Source: Diphasiastrum complanatum (taxonomy: Eukaryota > Streptophyta > Lycopodiopsida > Lycopodiales > Lycopodiaceae). From it: a stretch of DNA of 64,000 nt. Every line of letters begins with the position of its first letter. Position 1 is the first letter of the stretch. Under the pieces are notes generated by a model. It had not been told where the DNA came from, did not search any database, and saw only the letters and a program-made list of their open reading frames with translations. Positions 10,063 through 19,989 of the stretch are shown here, piece after piece. A program made the translations under genes and the position numbers. The stretch lies in NCBI GenBank assembly GCA_029204225.1, contig CM055096.1, forward strand, positions 46,362,579 through 46,426,578, read 5' to 3'.

Positions 10063-13000
10063 CTCCCTCTTCAACATTGGATGCTAGTTTCAACATAGTC
10101 TTTGAGCACATTCCAAGATTAGATCTATGCATTAAATATAGGTCCTTTCCCAATGGTTTGGTGAAGATATCAGCCACACACTCCTTTGAAGAGACATGTT
10201 GAAGCTCCACCTCTTTGGCAATGACTTGATCTCTCACAAAATGGTGAGCAATCTCAATGTGCTTGCTCCTTGCATGAAAAACAGGATTGCTTGCCAAGCT
10301 TTGGGCTGAAAGGTTATCACAAAGTATGATTGGAGTCTTCTCTGGTTCCAGCAAGTGAAGATCCAATAACATCCTCTTGATCCAAAGAATCTCCTTGGTG
10401 CATGTTGTTAATGCCCTGTACTCGGCTTCGGTGGAAGATAGAGAGATAGTTGGTTGCTTCTTTGATAGCCATGAGACCACTCCATCTCCAAGATAGATTG
10501 CAAAGGCACTTGTTGACTTCCTATCCATTTGATCACCTGCAAAATCTGAATCTGAAAATCCACAAAGGTTAGGTGTAGTACCTCCATACAAGATGCCAAA
10601 ATCTCTAGATCCCGAGATGTATCTAAGTACTCTCTTTCCTAGCTTCCAATGAGCCTCACTAGGATCTTGCATAAATTGACTTAGTTTACCAACCACAAAG
10701 CTTAGATCAGGTCTTGTGATGGTTAACCATATAAGAGATCCTATTAGCTTTCTATAGAGAGTAATGTCCTTGAAGGATCTTTCATTACTTCTTGTAGTTA
10801 GCTTTACATTTGATTCCATAGGAGTAGAAACAACTTTACAATCTTCCATATGAAACCTTTTTAGAATAGAGTTAACATACTTTTCTTGACATATGAATGT
10901 AGATTTAGAAGTTCTAATAATCTCTATTCCTAAGATATAATGAAGTTTACCAAGATCTTGAATTTCAAACTCTCTTTTGAGTGCCATCTTGATTTCATCT
11001 ATATCTAGATTGTTACCACCACTTAAGATAATGTCATCAACATAGATCAAAAGTAAAGTGATATCATTTTCATTCAATCTAAAGTAGAGAGAATGATCAT
11101 ACTCACTCATAACAAAGTTTTGAGAAAGTAAGAAGGAATTGAACTTAGCATACCAACTCCTTGGTGCTTGCTTTAGCCCATACAAACTCTTTTGGAGATA
11201 GCACACATGATTAGGCTCATCATGTGAAACATAGCCCTCGGGTTGCTCCATGTAAATATCTTCTTCAAGATCACCATTCAAGAAGGCATTAGTAACATCC
11301 ATTTGCCACATATCCCAATCATAAAGAGTTGCAAGAGAGATTAGGATTCGAATAGTTACCATCTTTGCCACGGGTGCAAAGGTCTCATCATAGTCAATAC
11401 CATATTCTTGAGCATACCCCTTTGCCACCAACCTTGCCTTGTACTTGTTGATTGATCCATCTTGATTTGTCTTGATCTTGAAGATCCACTTACAACCAAT
11501 TGCCTTCTTGTCCTTTGGAAGCTTTACCAACCTCCATGTGTTGCTTTTGATGAGTGCTTGATGCTCATGATCCATGGCTTGGATCCATTCCTTCTTTTGA
11601 ATTGCTTCACCTACACAAGTTGGTTCATCAAAAGAGGTAAGAAAAGCAAAGTTAGAGTTGTCCACCACTTGCTTTCCTTTTTCATCATAGGTTAGCCTTG
11701 ATGGCTTAGCCCTTTGCCTTTGAGTCTTCCTTGAAGTTTGCTTTGGAGTGGCATCTCCATCTTCATCCAAGACATCTTGCACATCATGATGATTAGTAGG
11801 CACATCAACATCAACATCAACAACATTGGAAACATTCTCTTCATGAAAGATGACATCCCTACTTATGACAACTTTCTTTGTAGAAGGAATGTACACTTTG
11901 TAAGCCTTGCTTACTTCACTATAGCCAACAAACACACCCTTCTTTGATGAAGGATCTTCTTTAGTTCTATCATCAAGTGTGATATTGACAAAACATGTAC
12001 ATCCAAAGATCCTACAATGCTTGACACTCGGCCTTCTACCATAAAGAACCTCATGAGGAGTTTTACCATCCAAGGAAGCACTTGTCCATCTATTACATAG
12101 ATAGTTAGCACATGCTAAAGCTTCCCCCCAAAAAGACTTAGCAAGATTAGCATGTAGTCTCATTGCCTTGGCACATTCACAAAGGGTTCTATTCTTCCTC
12201 TCGGCCACTCCATTCTGTTGTGGAGTCCTAGGACTAGACATCTCCCTCTTAATCCCATGTGCTATACAAAAGTCTTTGAACCTATTTGAGGTGTATTCCC
12301 CTCCATTATCAGATCTTAAGCATTTGATCTTTGTATTGAATTGGTTTTCCATTTCATTCTTGAACTTGACAAATGCAGCAAACACTTCATCCTTACTTTT
12401 AAGAAGATAGATCCAAGTATACCTACTAAAGTCATCAATGAAAGTTGCATACATCTTTGCCCCACCATTGCTAGTTGTACTAGAAGAATGAATATCAGAA
12501 TGCACAAGTTGAAAAGCTTCTTTAGATCTAGAAGTAGATCTAGAATAAGCAAGTCTATGAGATTTGGACAAGGCACAATGTTCACAAACACTATTGTTTG
12601 CAACAAGACTTTTAGGGAGACCAAGAACAAGCTCTTTCTTTGCCATTACCTCCAAAGATTTGAAGTTGGGATGGCCCAACCTCTTGTGCCAAACTTCTTG
12701 GTTTGTCAATTGCTCCCTAGCCATACATCCTTCATGATTAGAGATCACACATGCATCAAGCTTGAAAAGTTTACCATGCCTCCTACCTTGAGCAATCAAG
12801 GATCCACATTTACTTATCAAACATGCATCTCCAATGAACTCCACATCAAGTCCTTTGTCAATCATTTGACTTACACTAAGCAAATTCTTAGTGATTGAAG
12901 GAATGTACAAAACATTTTCAAGATTTGCTTTCCTATTTGTTGAAAGGGAAATAGGAATAGTGCCTATGCCTTTGATGTCACATTGACCATCATTTGCAGT

Positions 13001-14011
13001 GTAGATGATGTTACCTTCTCCCTCATAAGACAATAAGGATGTAAAGTATTCCTTATGTCTTGTCATGTGAGATGAGGCTCCACTATCAATCCACCAAGGA
13101 TCATTATCATCTATGTTGGCTAACAAACTTGAAGTCATAACAAGTGATTCACATGTGTTATGTTCTTCCTCATCTATTGTAAGATTTCCTTGCCTCTCTC
13201 CTTGCTCTCTTTTCTTCTTATAACATTCATTTGCAAAATGACCTTTTATCCCACAATAAAAGCACTTGAACTTTGACTTATTGTTCTTAGTAGAAGAGGA
13301 AGAGGAAGAGTGATCATCATGATCAAAGTTACCACCTTTGGACCATTTCCCTTTGCCTTTACCTTTGCCCTTGAATTTGCCTTTTGTGAAGAAAGCCTCT
13401 TCACCTCCACCTTGCAAGGATGCACCATCAAGCTTTGATTGCAACCTATGTTCTTCAGCCAATAAGATTTCTTGCAAGTCAACCACACTTGGCAAGACTC
13501 TTTGAATGGCAAAACTTTGCACAAGGTTAGCATGTTCATTTAGCAAACCATTCAACATAACTTGGACTATTTCACCATCTTTTATGTTCTCATCAATGCA
13601 TGCTAAATCATCACTTAGGGACTTAACTCTCAAGATAAATGCATGAGCACTTTCACCCTCTCTTTGCCTACTAGAAAATATTTGTCTCCTTAGGGTCAAT
13701 ACCCTAGATGTGGACTTTGATTCAAAGAGCTTCTTTAAGGCATTCCATGCCTCACTTGCACTTTGACACTTTCCAACTTCCTTGAGAAGTTCATTTGTAA
13801 CATTCATTTTAATGATATGAAGAGCCCTTTTGGCCTTCTTATCAAACCTTTGTTGCTCTTGAAGTGTGAGTGGTCTCTCTTCAATTTCTGCAACTATGTC
13901 CATGAGTTCATTCAACTCAAGTAAGGACTCCATCCTCACTTTCCAAGTAGAGTAGTTTGATGAACTCAACCTTTCACTAGACTCTAGCATGATCCCACCA
14001 TTGGAAGCCAT
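10058..14011 (-). CDS. Copia T1 gag-pol polyprotein, complete
   Basis: One 1317-residue frame holds every copia function in family order. Gag spans about 1-245, followed by a Lys/Gly-rich tract and one zinc knuckle (C250, C253, H258, C263). Protease has D309-S-G-A. GAG-pre-integrase has H442, H447, C476 and C479. Integrase has the DDE triad D506, D568 and E604 with the usual 35-residue spacing. RT has KARLVAKGY at about 858-866 and Y990-V-D-D993. RNase H has D1154, E1195 and D1232, and the C-terminus is ADIFTKPLG. The start MASNGG fits gag starts of related elements (MGSIGAYLLE type). The protein would be cleaved by its own protease in particles in the cytoplasm, where RNA is copied to DNA. 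No catalytic residue I looked for is missing. Confidence 0.96.
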   Translation of the reverse strand: MASNGGIMLESSERLSSSNYSTWKVRMESLLELNELMDIVAEIEERPLTLQEQQRFDKKAKRALHIIKMNVTNELLKEVGKCQSASEAWNALKKLFESKSTSRVLTLRRQIFSSRQREGESAHAFILRVKSLSDDLACIDENIKDGEIVQVMLNGLLNEHANLVQSFAIQRVLPSVVDLQEILLAEEHRLQSKLDGASLQGGGEEAFFTKGKFKGKGKGKGKWSKGGNFDHDDHSSSSSSTKNNKSKFKCFYCGIKGHFANECYKKKREQGERQGNLTIDEEEHNTCESLVMTSSLLANIDDNDPWWIDSGASSHMTRHKEYFTSLLSYEGEGNIIYTANDGQCDIKGIGTIPISLSTNRKANLENVLYIPSITKNLLSVSQMIDKGLDVEFIGDACLISKCGSLIAQGRRHGKLFKLDACVISNHEGCMAREQLTNQEVWHKRLGHPNFKSLEVMAKKELVLGLPKSLVANNSVCEHCALSKSHRLAYSRSTSRSKEAFQLVHSDIHSSSTTSNGGAKMYATFIDDFSRYTWIYLLKSKDEVFAAFVKFKNEMENQFNTKIKCLRSDNGGEYTSNRFKDFCIAHGIKREMSSPRTPQQNGVAERKNRTLCECAKAMRLHANLAKSFWGEALACANYLCNRWTSASLDGKTPHEVLYGRRPSVKHCRIFGCTCFVNITLDDRTKEDPSSKKGVFVGYSEVSKAYKVYIPSTKKVVISRDVIFHEENVSNVVDVDVDVPTNHHDVQDVLDEDGDATPKQTSRKTQRQRAKPSRLTYDEKGKQVVDNSNFAFLTSFDEPTCVGEAIQKKEWIQAMDHEHQALIKSNTWRLVKLPKDKKAIGCKWIFKIKTNQDGSINKYKARLVAKGYAQEYGIDYDETFAPVAKMVTIRILISLATLYDWDMWQMDVTNAFLNGDLEEDIYMEQPEGYVSHDEPNHVCYLQKSLYGLKQAPRSWYAKFNSFLLSQNFVMSEYDHSLYFRLNENDITLLLIYVDDIILSGGNNLDIDEIKMALKREFEIQDLGKLHYILGIEIIRTSKSTFICQEKYVNSILKRFHMEDCKVVSTPMESNVKLTTRSNERSFKDITLYRKLIGSLIWLTITRPDLSFVVGKLSQFMQDPSEAHWKLGKRVLRYISGSRDFGILYGGTTPNLCGFSDSDFAGDQMDRKSTSAFAIYLGDGVVSWLSKKQPTISLSSTEAEYRALTTCTKEILWIKRMLLDLHLLEPEKTPIILCDNLSAQSLASNPVFHARSKHIEIAHHFVRDQVIAKEVELQHVSSKECVADIFTKPLGKDLYLMHRSNLGMCSKTMLKLASNVEEGV
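10063..10072 (-). other. Polypurine tract of T1
   Basis: The minus strand reads GAAGAGGGAG immediately before the 3' LTR start TGTGAAAA. This is the primer for plus-strand DNA synthesis. It overlaps the last codons of the polyprotein (EEGV). Confidence 0.85.
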
Positions 14012-15170
14012 GATTCTAATGTTTCTTCAACTTTTAGGTTTTGTCCTAAAGCACTTAGCACTCACTTTTCTCTCAACAAATGATAGATAAAGAGATCTAT
14101 GAAGATTTAGGACCCTAAAACACTTCTATCTTGAACCTAGATGGTTTCCAAGCATAGAAAGGAAGATTGAAACACATGCAACACTTTGCACACACTAAGA
14201 ATGGATTACAAAATCAAACCAACCTGAACACACTCTTGCTTAAGCTCTCAAACTTTCCAGCAAGTGACCAAATCAAGTTATGGTGTGAAGAGTTATTTGC
14301 ATTCTTAGAAAATACCCAAAACTAGGATGCCAAGATTACCTAGTAATGAACAAACTTGATCAACATATGATCAACACACTAAGATATTGATTCAACCTGT
14401 AAAACCACATGTAAACCACACTTCTAAAAGTTTATAAACTCCAGCAAGTGATAAATACAAGATTTAGAGGTGAATGAATGAGCACACTTAGTGAATCACA
14501 AGACTAGCTTCACTATCTTGTCAAATCTTGGTGTTTAGATGTAGATCTAAGATCACTTCACATGAGAATGTTCCTCAACCTGTTAAGAACCTGAAAACAC
14601 ACTTGCATAATGGTTAACACCTTCCAGCAAATGCTCCAATCAAATTACATAAGGAGAGTTACTTACATGCTCAACAAAGTACACCAAAAATTATGCCAAA
14701 ATTGATGACAATCTTTACAATATGCTCTTCACAATGGAGCTTACAATATGTTCACCCAAAAAAGGGGATCTTTCATCCAAATGGGAGCTTTGCTCAGCCT
14801 TTAGGAGAATTACAACTCACTCAAAAGAGCATTTGTCATCCACTTAAGGAGAAGTTTCATCCACTTAAGGAGAGTGTTCATCCAAGAATGGAGATTGTCA
14901 ACAATAGGATTGAAAAGAACATTGTTAGTATTGAATATGCACAAGCCTCACAATCACAAATGATTAGGTGTTATGATCTGATCCAAAATAGTTTCTTTTC
15001 AGCCTCTGATCTTCAATAGACCTGAAATATGCTTTTGATCCACAAGTTCAACTCACAAAACAAAGGTTAGTAAGATTTGATCAACAAAGCAATGCAAAAT
15101 CATGCTAGAACTTGATCAAACATCCAAATATCACCAAAAATGGAATACTTAATGTAAATAGAAGCCAACC
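14012..15170 (-). other. T1 untranslated leader with three degenerate repeats
   Basis: About 1.16 kb separates the primer site from the gag ATG. On the plus strand three units begin CAACCTG at 14220, 14393 and 14576, each followed by a CCAGCAA(G/A)TG block, giving periods of 173 and 183 bp. A plus-strand open frame at 14693-15019 is created by short CATCCACTTAAGGAGA repeats and has no recognisable domain. The leader would carry packaging and dimerisation signals, though none can be pinpointed. Confidence 0.7.
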
Positions 15171-15183
15171 AGCTCTGATACCA
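15171..15183 (-). other. Primer-binding site of T1 (initiator tRNA-Met)
   Basis: The minus strand reads TGGTATCAGAGCT directly after the 5' LTR. It is complementary to the 3' end of plant initiator tRNA-Met, the standard primer of many plant copia elements. It abuts the LTR with no spacer. Confidence 0.92.
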
Positions 15184-15838
15184 TGTGAAAAATACAGATC
15201 CTAAGTGGATCTAAACTCCAAGATCATTGGCTTGAATGCTTGCACTCCAAACTACATAAGCTAGGAATTGGCAACACATTCTATGCTACCTAGAATGCAA
15301 AGAACTTGATCAAAAAGCATTTATCACAAATGGAAACTTCCATAAACATCAAGTGCGGCCCAAAATAGCATTATACAGTCCATAATACATCAGCCTACCA
15401 CTTTTGGAAAGCACCTAAGATCATACACAATAGCTTGAAGACAATACACACAACAATGCTCTCAATGGAGGAAGAAACAATGACAATGATCTATTGATCT
15501 CAATGAAGCATACAAAAGGTTTCTCCAACCTGTTCTCCACGACTTCCCTACTATTTATGGATGAGGAAGATGACTCTCTCTCCTCTCTCTAGAAGGTACT
15601 TGACCCTAGATATTCCCTATATAGGAAAAATAGCTAAAAATGGCTTATATGACCAAAATACATCAAAATGGTCTCATTTTGAAGGGTATGAAGTTTGACA
15701 CTTCATCATACTGAAAAAATACAGTAAATAAAAACATTGTGGCCTGGTTCACACGTGTGAAACTCCAGAACCAAAACTATTTACAATTTTAGCCAATTTA
15801 GGCCTCAAACTAGCTAGGAAATGTTGACAATTTTCACA
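15184..15838 (-). repeat. T1 5' LTR (655 bp), promoter
   Basis: This is the 5' LTR, matching 9408-10062. Transcription would start in it and run leftwards. It holds the G-box palindrome at 15750-15759 and a TATA-like CTATATAG at 15617-15624, which is the best candidate core promoter. The target duplication CTTGG follows at 15839-15843. Confidence 0.95.
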
Positions 15839-15843
15839 CTTGG

Positions 15844-17376
15844 TACAAGGCTTCCATGTTCTTCTGACATAGCCTTTTGTGCCACAATATATATGTTGAT
15901 TCTTGAGTTTGATTGGCTTGTTCGATTCTAGTTCAAATGTTCAAGTGATATAAATTTCCTTCTCTGTTGCCTTTAGCAACTAGGTTATCAGAATCTTTCT
16001 CGAACAGTTTACAAGAGTTCTTTGTGAAGGTTACTGACATGTCTGTATCGACTATCTTAGCTATAGATAGAAGATATTTGTCAAGAGTAGGGACATAGAG
16101 AACTTCTTCCAGTTTCTTGTCACCCTGGGTCGTGTTCAGCCATAATACACCAGTTCCATCAACCACATGCTTAGAACTGTCTCCAAGTATAATGAATCTC
16201 GAATAGTTTGTCTTCTTGTACTCAGATAGAATTTGTTTCGAGGAAACAAAATGTGAGGTGGCTCCTGAATCAAGTACTACTTCTCAAGGTGAATTTGATG
16301 AACAACATAGATCAACACAAACATAAGCTGCTGAGTTCCTTGTTGTCCTGTCTTCTGCTACTCTAGAGCATTCTGCTTTGTCTTCGACATAGTTTGAATC
16401 TGAAGGTTCGTTTCGATTCTACTCCTCTTTGTTTCTGGGATTTTGATAATAGTCTACTGCTGCATGACCCCGTTTATGACAATGAATGCATTCAATCTTT
16501 GGATTTAACCAACACTTATCTTCTGCATCTGTTGTAGATGTTCTTATCACTAGAATTCTTCTGTTGTTTTCTAGATTGTTGATCATTTATTTTAGACTCA
16601 TTCTTTTTAGAGGAGTCCCTCTTAAACTTAGACTTCTTAGAAGATTTATTCTTCTGAGTAAATAGAGTATTTTTGGAATCACCATTGTCGTCATAGCATT
16701 CATGAGCTTCTACTTCCTCTTTTACTCCATCTATTACCTTTTGAAGTCGCCAATAAGATTCGAGTTGTGTGGAAAGACCTGGGTAGGGCTCAAAGAAAAT
16801 AATAAGCTGTTTTTCCTTTGAGATTGCATTTTCTACATCAGAATTTTATAAGGAAATAAACAGATCTTTTATCTTTCGTACGAATGTGTTCAAGTATTTG
16901 TCATCCCACTGTAGGTAAGTTAATTGGTCTTCCAAGAACATGATTTGATTACGAGATCGAGTCTCATTTTTGGTTTGCAATTCTTCCCATGAATCTTTTG
17001 TGTTCGAAATTGATGTAAGATCCAACATTATGTTGTCATGCACTGAAGACACAATAATTGCTATAGCTTTGTCATTTCTTAAACTCCATTCTCGAGGTTC
17101 CTTGCCATGAGTAGTTATTGGCTTCTCCTCTATAGGTTCTACCGATTGCCATAGACCTTCGCCCTTCAATATGAGTGAAGTCTTTAGTTTCCAAATCAAA
17201 TAGTTTGAACCTTCTGGATCCAAGATCGTAGTGATCTCCGCCTGAATATTGCTGAATAAACGCTTGCCCTTGTTGAAGTCTCGTATATATCGGTTGTATT
17301 TTTGGTCTTCATTGCCTTGGTCTGTATTGTCCTTGTCTTGACATATTTGGATATGTTCAGAAGATGATCTGATCAA
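15844..17376 (-). pseudogene. gag: Copia H gag, protease and GAG-pre-integrase
   Basis: This is the 5' half of element H, to the right of T1. The gag frame (16846-17376) starts MIRSSSEH and holds EGSNYLIWKLK and SWEELQ blocks typical of copia gag. A zinc knuckle at about 16449-16490 reads C-x2-C-x4-H-x4-Y, with the last Cys changed to Tyr. Protease keeps DSGATSHF at about 16260-16271. A frame at 15933-16166 (EEVLYVPTLDKYLLS) joins protease to the GAG-pre-integrase zone. Several stops separate the pieces. Confidence 0.82.
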
Positions 17377-17794
17377 AGCTTTGCTGCAACAAATCTAAGT
17401 GAAGTCATGTCAAATGTTTGGATTGGTTGTGGCAAAGGTTTGATTAGATAATCTTTCTGAACTTATCCAGAAAAAACCATGGTAAAGGCAAGGCAGACCA
17501 AGGCTATGAAAAACAAGCATGTCGGAAAATCGTAGAAATTGAAGAGGAATGAATCATAACCTGAATTAAGAACAAGAAAACAAACAAGTAAGAACAACCA
17601 TAGAAAACCGTAAATATATTTCTATAAAAATTTTCTGTACATGTGTCTCATCCACATCAAGTGAGACGAATTTTTTATCAGTATCAACTATCTATGATCT
17701 CTAAATCCATTTCACCAGTTGGAAGTAGCTTGGATGGAGAACACTCTGCCACTGCAACTGGATATGAATTTTCAATCACAAGCTTTATGGTCTC
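17377..17794. other. Leader of H and junction; no 5' LTR seen
   Basis: About 420 bp lie between the H gag start and the Ulp1-like gene. I see no primer-binding site and no match to the inferred 3' LTR of H, so the 5' end of H appears deleted. No gene is visible here. Confidence 0.5.
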
Positions 17795-19293
17795 CTACCT
17801 GAGGTGCATTATCTCCATTGGAGAGACCTTCCGACATTGAAACTGAAAAAAACATAAACACAGTTAAATGTTATTAATCAAAAATTAGTTATTAGGAATT
17901 TGATTATGAAAAAAATACAAAAACACAATTAAATGTTATTAATCGAAGATTACCTCTTCCAGATTAGGAAGTCCATCATGTAGTGCAAGCCAATTGAAAA
18001 AGTGTTTGGTGTTGCATACCGTATACCAACCACAACTTACAGAATCAACCTGCTGGGAGGACTTTATGAGATATCAAATCAACGCTCATGATGTTATAAT
18101 AAAATCAAAACGGAAACAAGCATGCGTCGAACCGATATCCAAAAAATATTGTTTGAATATCGGATCAACACACACGATTTGAGAAAAAACCAAACAATAA
18201 CCACAAGGGCGCGTCGAATCGATATTGATAACTTTTTACCTCTGCATCAACACTTTTCAGCTTCGTATATGCTATTGCATTTGGTACTGGAAAGAGTTCC
18301 AATATTTTTTGGATATGGCTCCTGGCAATTTTGTGGGTGTGTGTGTGTGTGTAATAGAGTTCATCTTTAAACAAACTGGATTATACACACCCTCATCATT
18401 GACGTATAAGGACAACACATATAAGCTCCAATGATCATTGCAATCAGAAAACAATAAATTTATGAGAATCAATGTGAAATCAAAATTCATATGAAAAATT
18501 CAACTTAATAAAATCTGAAAAAAATACACTTACTTTGTTATGTATGGGAGCACGAGAATTAGAGTCCCAAGTCTGGCGTATTGGAACATATCATTGTGCA
18601 GACTTTTGAAATCAGGAAAATCAAATGCAATCATGATTCGAAGGGGAAACAATGCTACATCTACAAACAATGGGGTCTGGAAAAACTCCATCCAGTACTG
18701 AATTGTCCTATCTCCTACATTGTCACCTAACATTTTATCCCTACTTTCTAATTCACCTGTATCTAATTCGGCATCTTAAAACTATATCTAGGACCTAAAG
18801 CTTTAAGATATGTGTTCAACAATTGGTCATCTTGTACATATTGAGGAGTATTTACAAAGGCAAGTGTAGGGGGTGACAGAAGTAATACAGATAAACCACA
18901 AAAAAAATTGTCATTCAAAATTGATTCTACCTTTACATTTACAAAATCATCTAAATCATTTACTAGAACAGGAGGTGGGGAACTAATATTTATGGAGTTA
19001 TGAGGAGACAGATATTTTGAAGGAGGAGGAGATTTATTAGGAGCGGAAGATCTAGTAGGAGAAGTTAATAATGGAGTTCTGGAAGGAGAAGAAGGAGATT
19101 TAGGAGGAGACTTGGGAGGAGATCGCCTAGCAGATAGAATCTCATCCAGAGGAGATGGCTTTGAAAAATCCCTCGCTTTACTAGGAGGGTCATGAGACCT
19201 CCTCTTCTTTGAAACAATCCCGCTCTGTATACGAAAACCAAGCCGAGATTGCTTTCGTTTTCTCCTCTCTAAATCTTGTTTTGGAGGAGAGGA
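17795..19293 (-). pseudogene. Ulp1-like (C48) cysteine peptidase gene, broken
   Basis: Four exons can be read on the minus strand. Exon A (18534-19293) encodes a basic Ser/Pro-rich N-terminus (SPPKSPPKSP) then QYWMEFFQTP and LVLPYIT, ending at donor GTAAGT. Exon B (18240-18437) starts N-DHWSLYVLSL, the catalytic His-Trp of Ulp1 proteases. Exon C (17954-18052) encodes QQVDSVSCGWY, with the oxyanion Gln and catalytic Cys at the correct six-residue spacing. Exon D (17795-17842) ends in TAG. Introns are 18438-18533, 18053-18239 and 17843-17953. The acceptor of intron 1 is CAA instead of CAG, a frameshift lies near 18765-18780, and a GT run at 18337-18351 shifts exon B. The expected catalytic Asp is not recognisable. 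Such peptidases cleave SUMO-like conjugates, and in plants many copies are carried by DNA transposons. The 5' end is cut by a copia LTR. Confidence 0.72.
18337..18351. repeat. Short (GT)n run inside Ulp1 exon B
   Basis: A GTGTGT run on the plus strand (ACACAC on the coding strand) lies between the HWSLYVLS block and the KILELFPVPNA block. These two blocks are in different frames, so repeat-length change is a likely cause of the frameshift. Confidence 0.8.
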
Positions 19294-19975
19294 TGTAAAA
19301 GTTACAGCAAATAAGGATCCTAAAACACTTGAAATGATGAGGGAAACAATAGATTATGATTTCATAAGATTAGCACAAGTTGAACCATCAAAATCCATCA
19401 AAAATCTATGCTTGAACCTCACTAAATGGCCCAAATCCTTGAAGAAGGCTTCACACGTGTGAAAGTACGGCCTCCCACAGTCTGAGTACTGTACATCAGA
19501 CCTACATTCAATTCTATAATCATTAGTAATCACAAGTACTCAAACAATTATGAACATAGAGAGCAATTGCACCATTATGAGAGAAAAAACATGAAATTGC
19601 TTGATTGATTTTGGTGAGATATCATCACCTATATATACATGATCCATCACGGTTTTGGGCAGGTATGAGTAGACCTAAACCTATCCCTAATGCTAATTTT
19701 GGTGGATCTTTCATCCCTACCAAGTTAGGATTGGAATCTTGGAGATCCCTCAACAATGCAAAAATTACCAAAAATAGCTCCTATTGTCTCTCCCTTGTAT
19801 CTAAGCATAATTTGGACTCATTCCAAAGGTTCTAATACTTAGGTCTACTTGAGAACATCCTTATGAATGGAATCCTATGCTATTTGACACGTGTGACAAG
19901 CCACATCATGACCATCTAACTATTTACAAGTCATATGACCAAAACTAGTCAATCTAGAATTGTGAATTTTTAACA
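19294..19975 (-). repeat. Inferred 3' LTR of copia C2
   Basis: The right end is clear: on the minus strand a purine tract ends in GAGGAG and is followed by TGTTAAAAATTC at 19975. The left end is inferred at TGTAAAAGTT (19294), which gives TG/CA ends and a length of 682 bp. Palindrome CACACGTGTG lies at 19452-19461, and the core ACACGTGT at 19887-19894, 81 bp from the U3 end. No second LTR remains, so the left boundary is unconfirmed. Confidence 0.55.
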
Positions 19976-19988
19976 CTCCTCCTCACTA
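19976..19988 (-). other. Polypurine tract of copia C2
   Basis: The minus strand reads ATAGTGAGGAGGAG directly before the LTR start TGTTAAAA, immediately downstream of the RNase H coding region. Confidence 0.7.
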
Positions 19989-19989
19989 T

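Larger units (their letters stand above)
9408..15838 (-). mobile_element. Intact Ty1/copia retrotransposon T1
   Basis: A complete 6431-bp element has 655-bp direct LTRs (9408-10062, 15184-15838), TG/CA ends, a 5-bp target duplication, a primer-binding site for initiator tRNA-Met next to the 5' LTR, a purine tract next to the 3' LTR and one uninterrupted 1317-codon polyprotein. I saw no difference between the LTRs when reading them side by side, which means very recent insertion. It sits inside the older copia element H, splitting the latter between its GAG-pre-integrase and integrase core. It is the only element in the window that looks autonomous. Confidence 0.96.

Noticed and set aside
12341-12898. 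185-codon plus-strand open frame
   Set aside because: It lies antisense inside the T1 integrase and protease region and has no domain; a shadow of the polyprotein.
14693-15019. 108-codon plus-strand frame with HPLKE repeats
   Set aside because: It is antisense to the T1 leader and is produced by short DNA repeats; no known domain and no promoter of its own.
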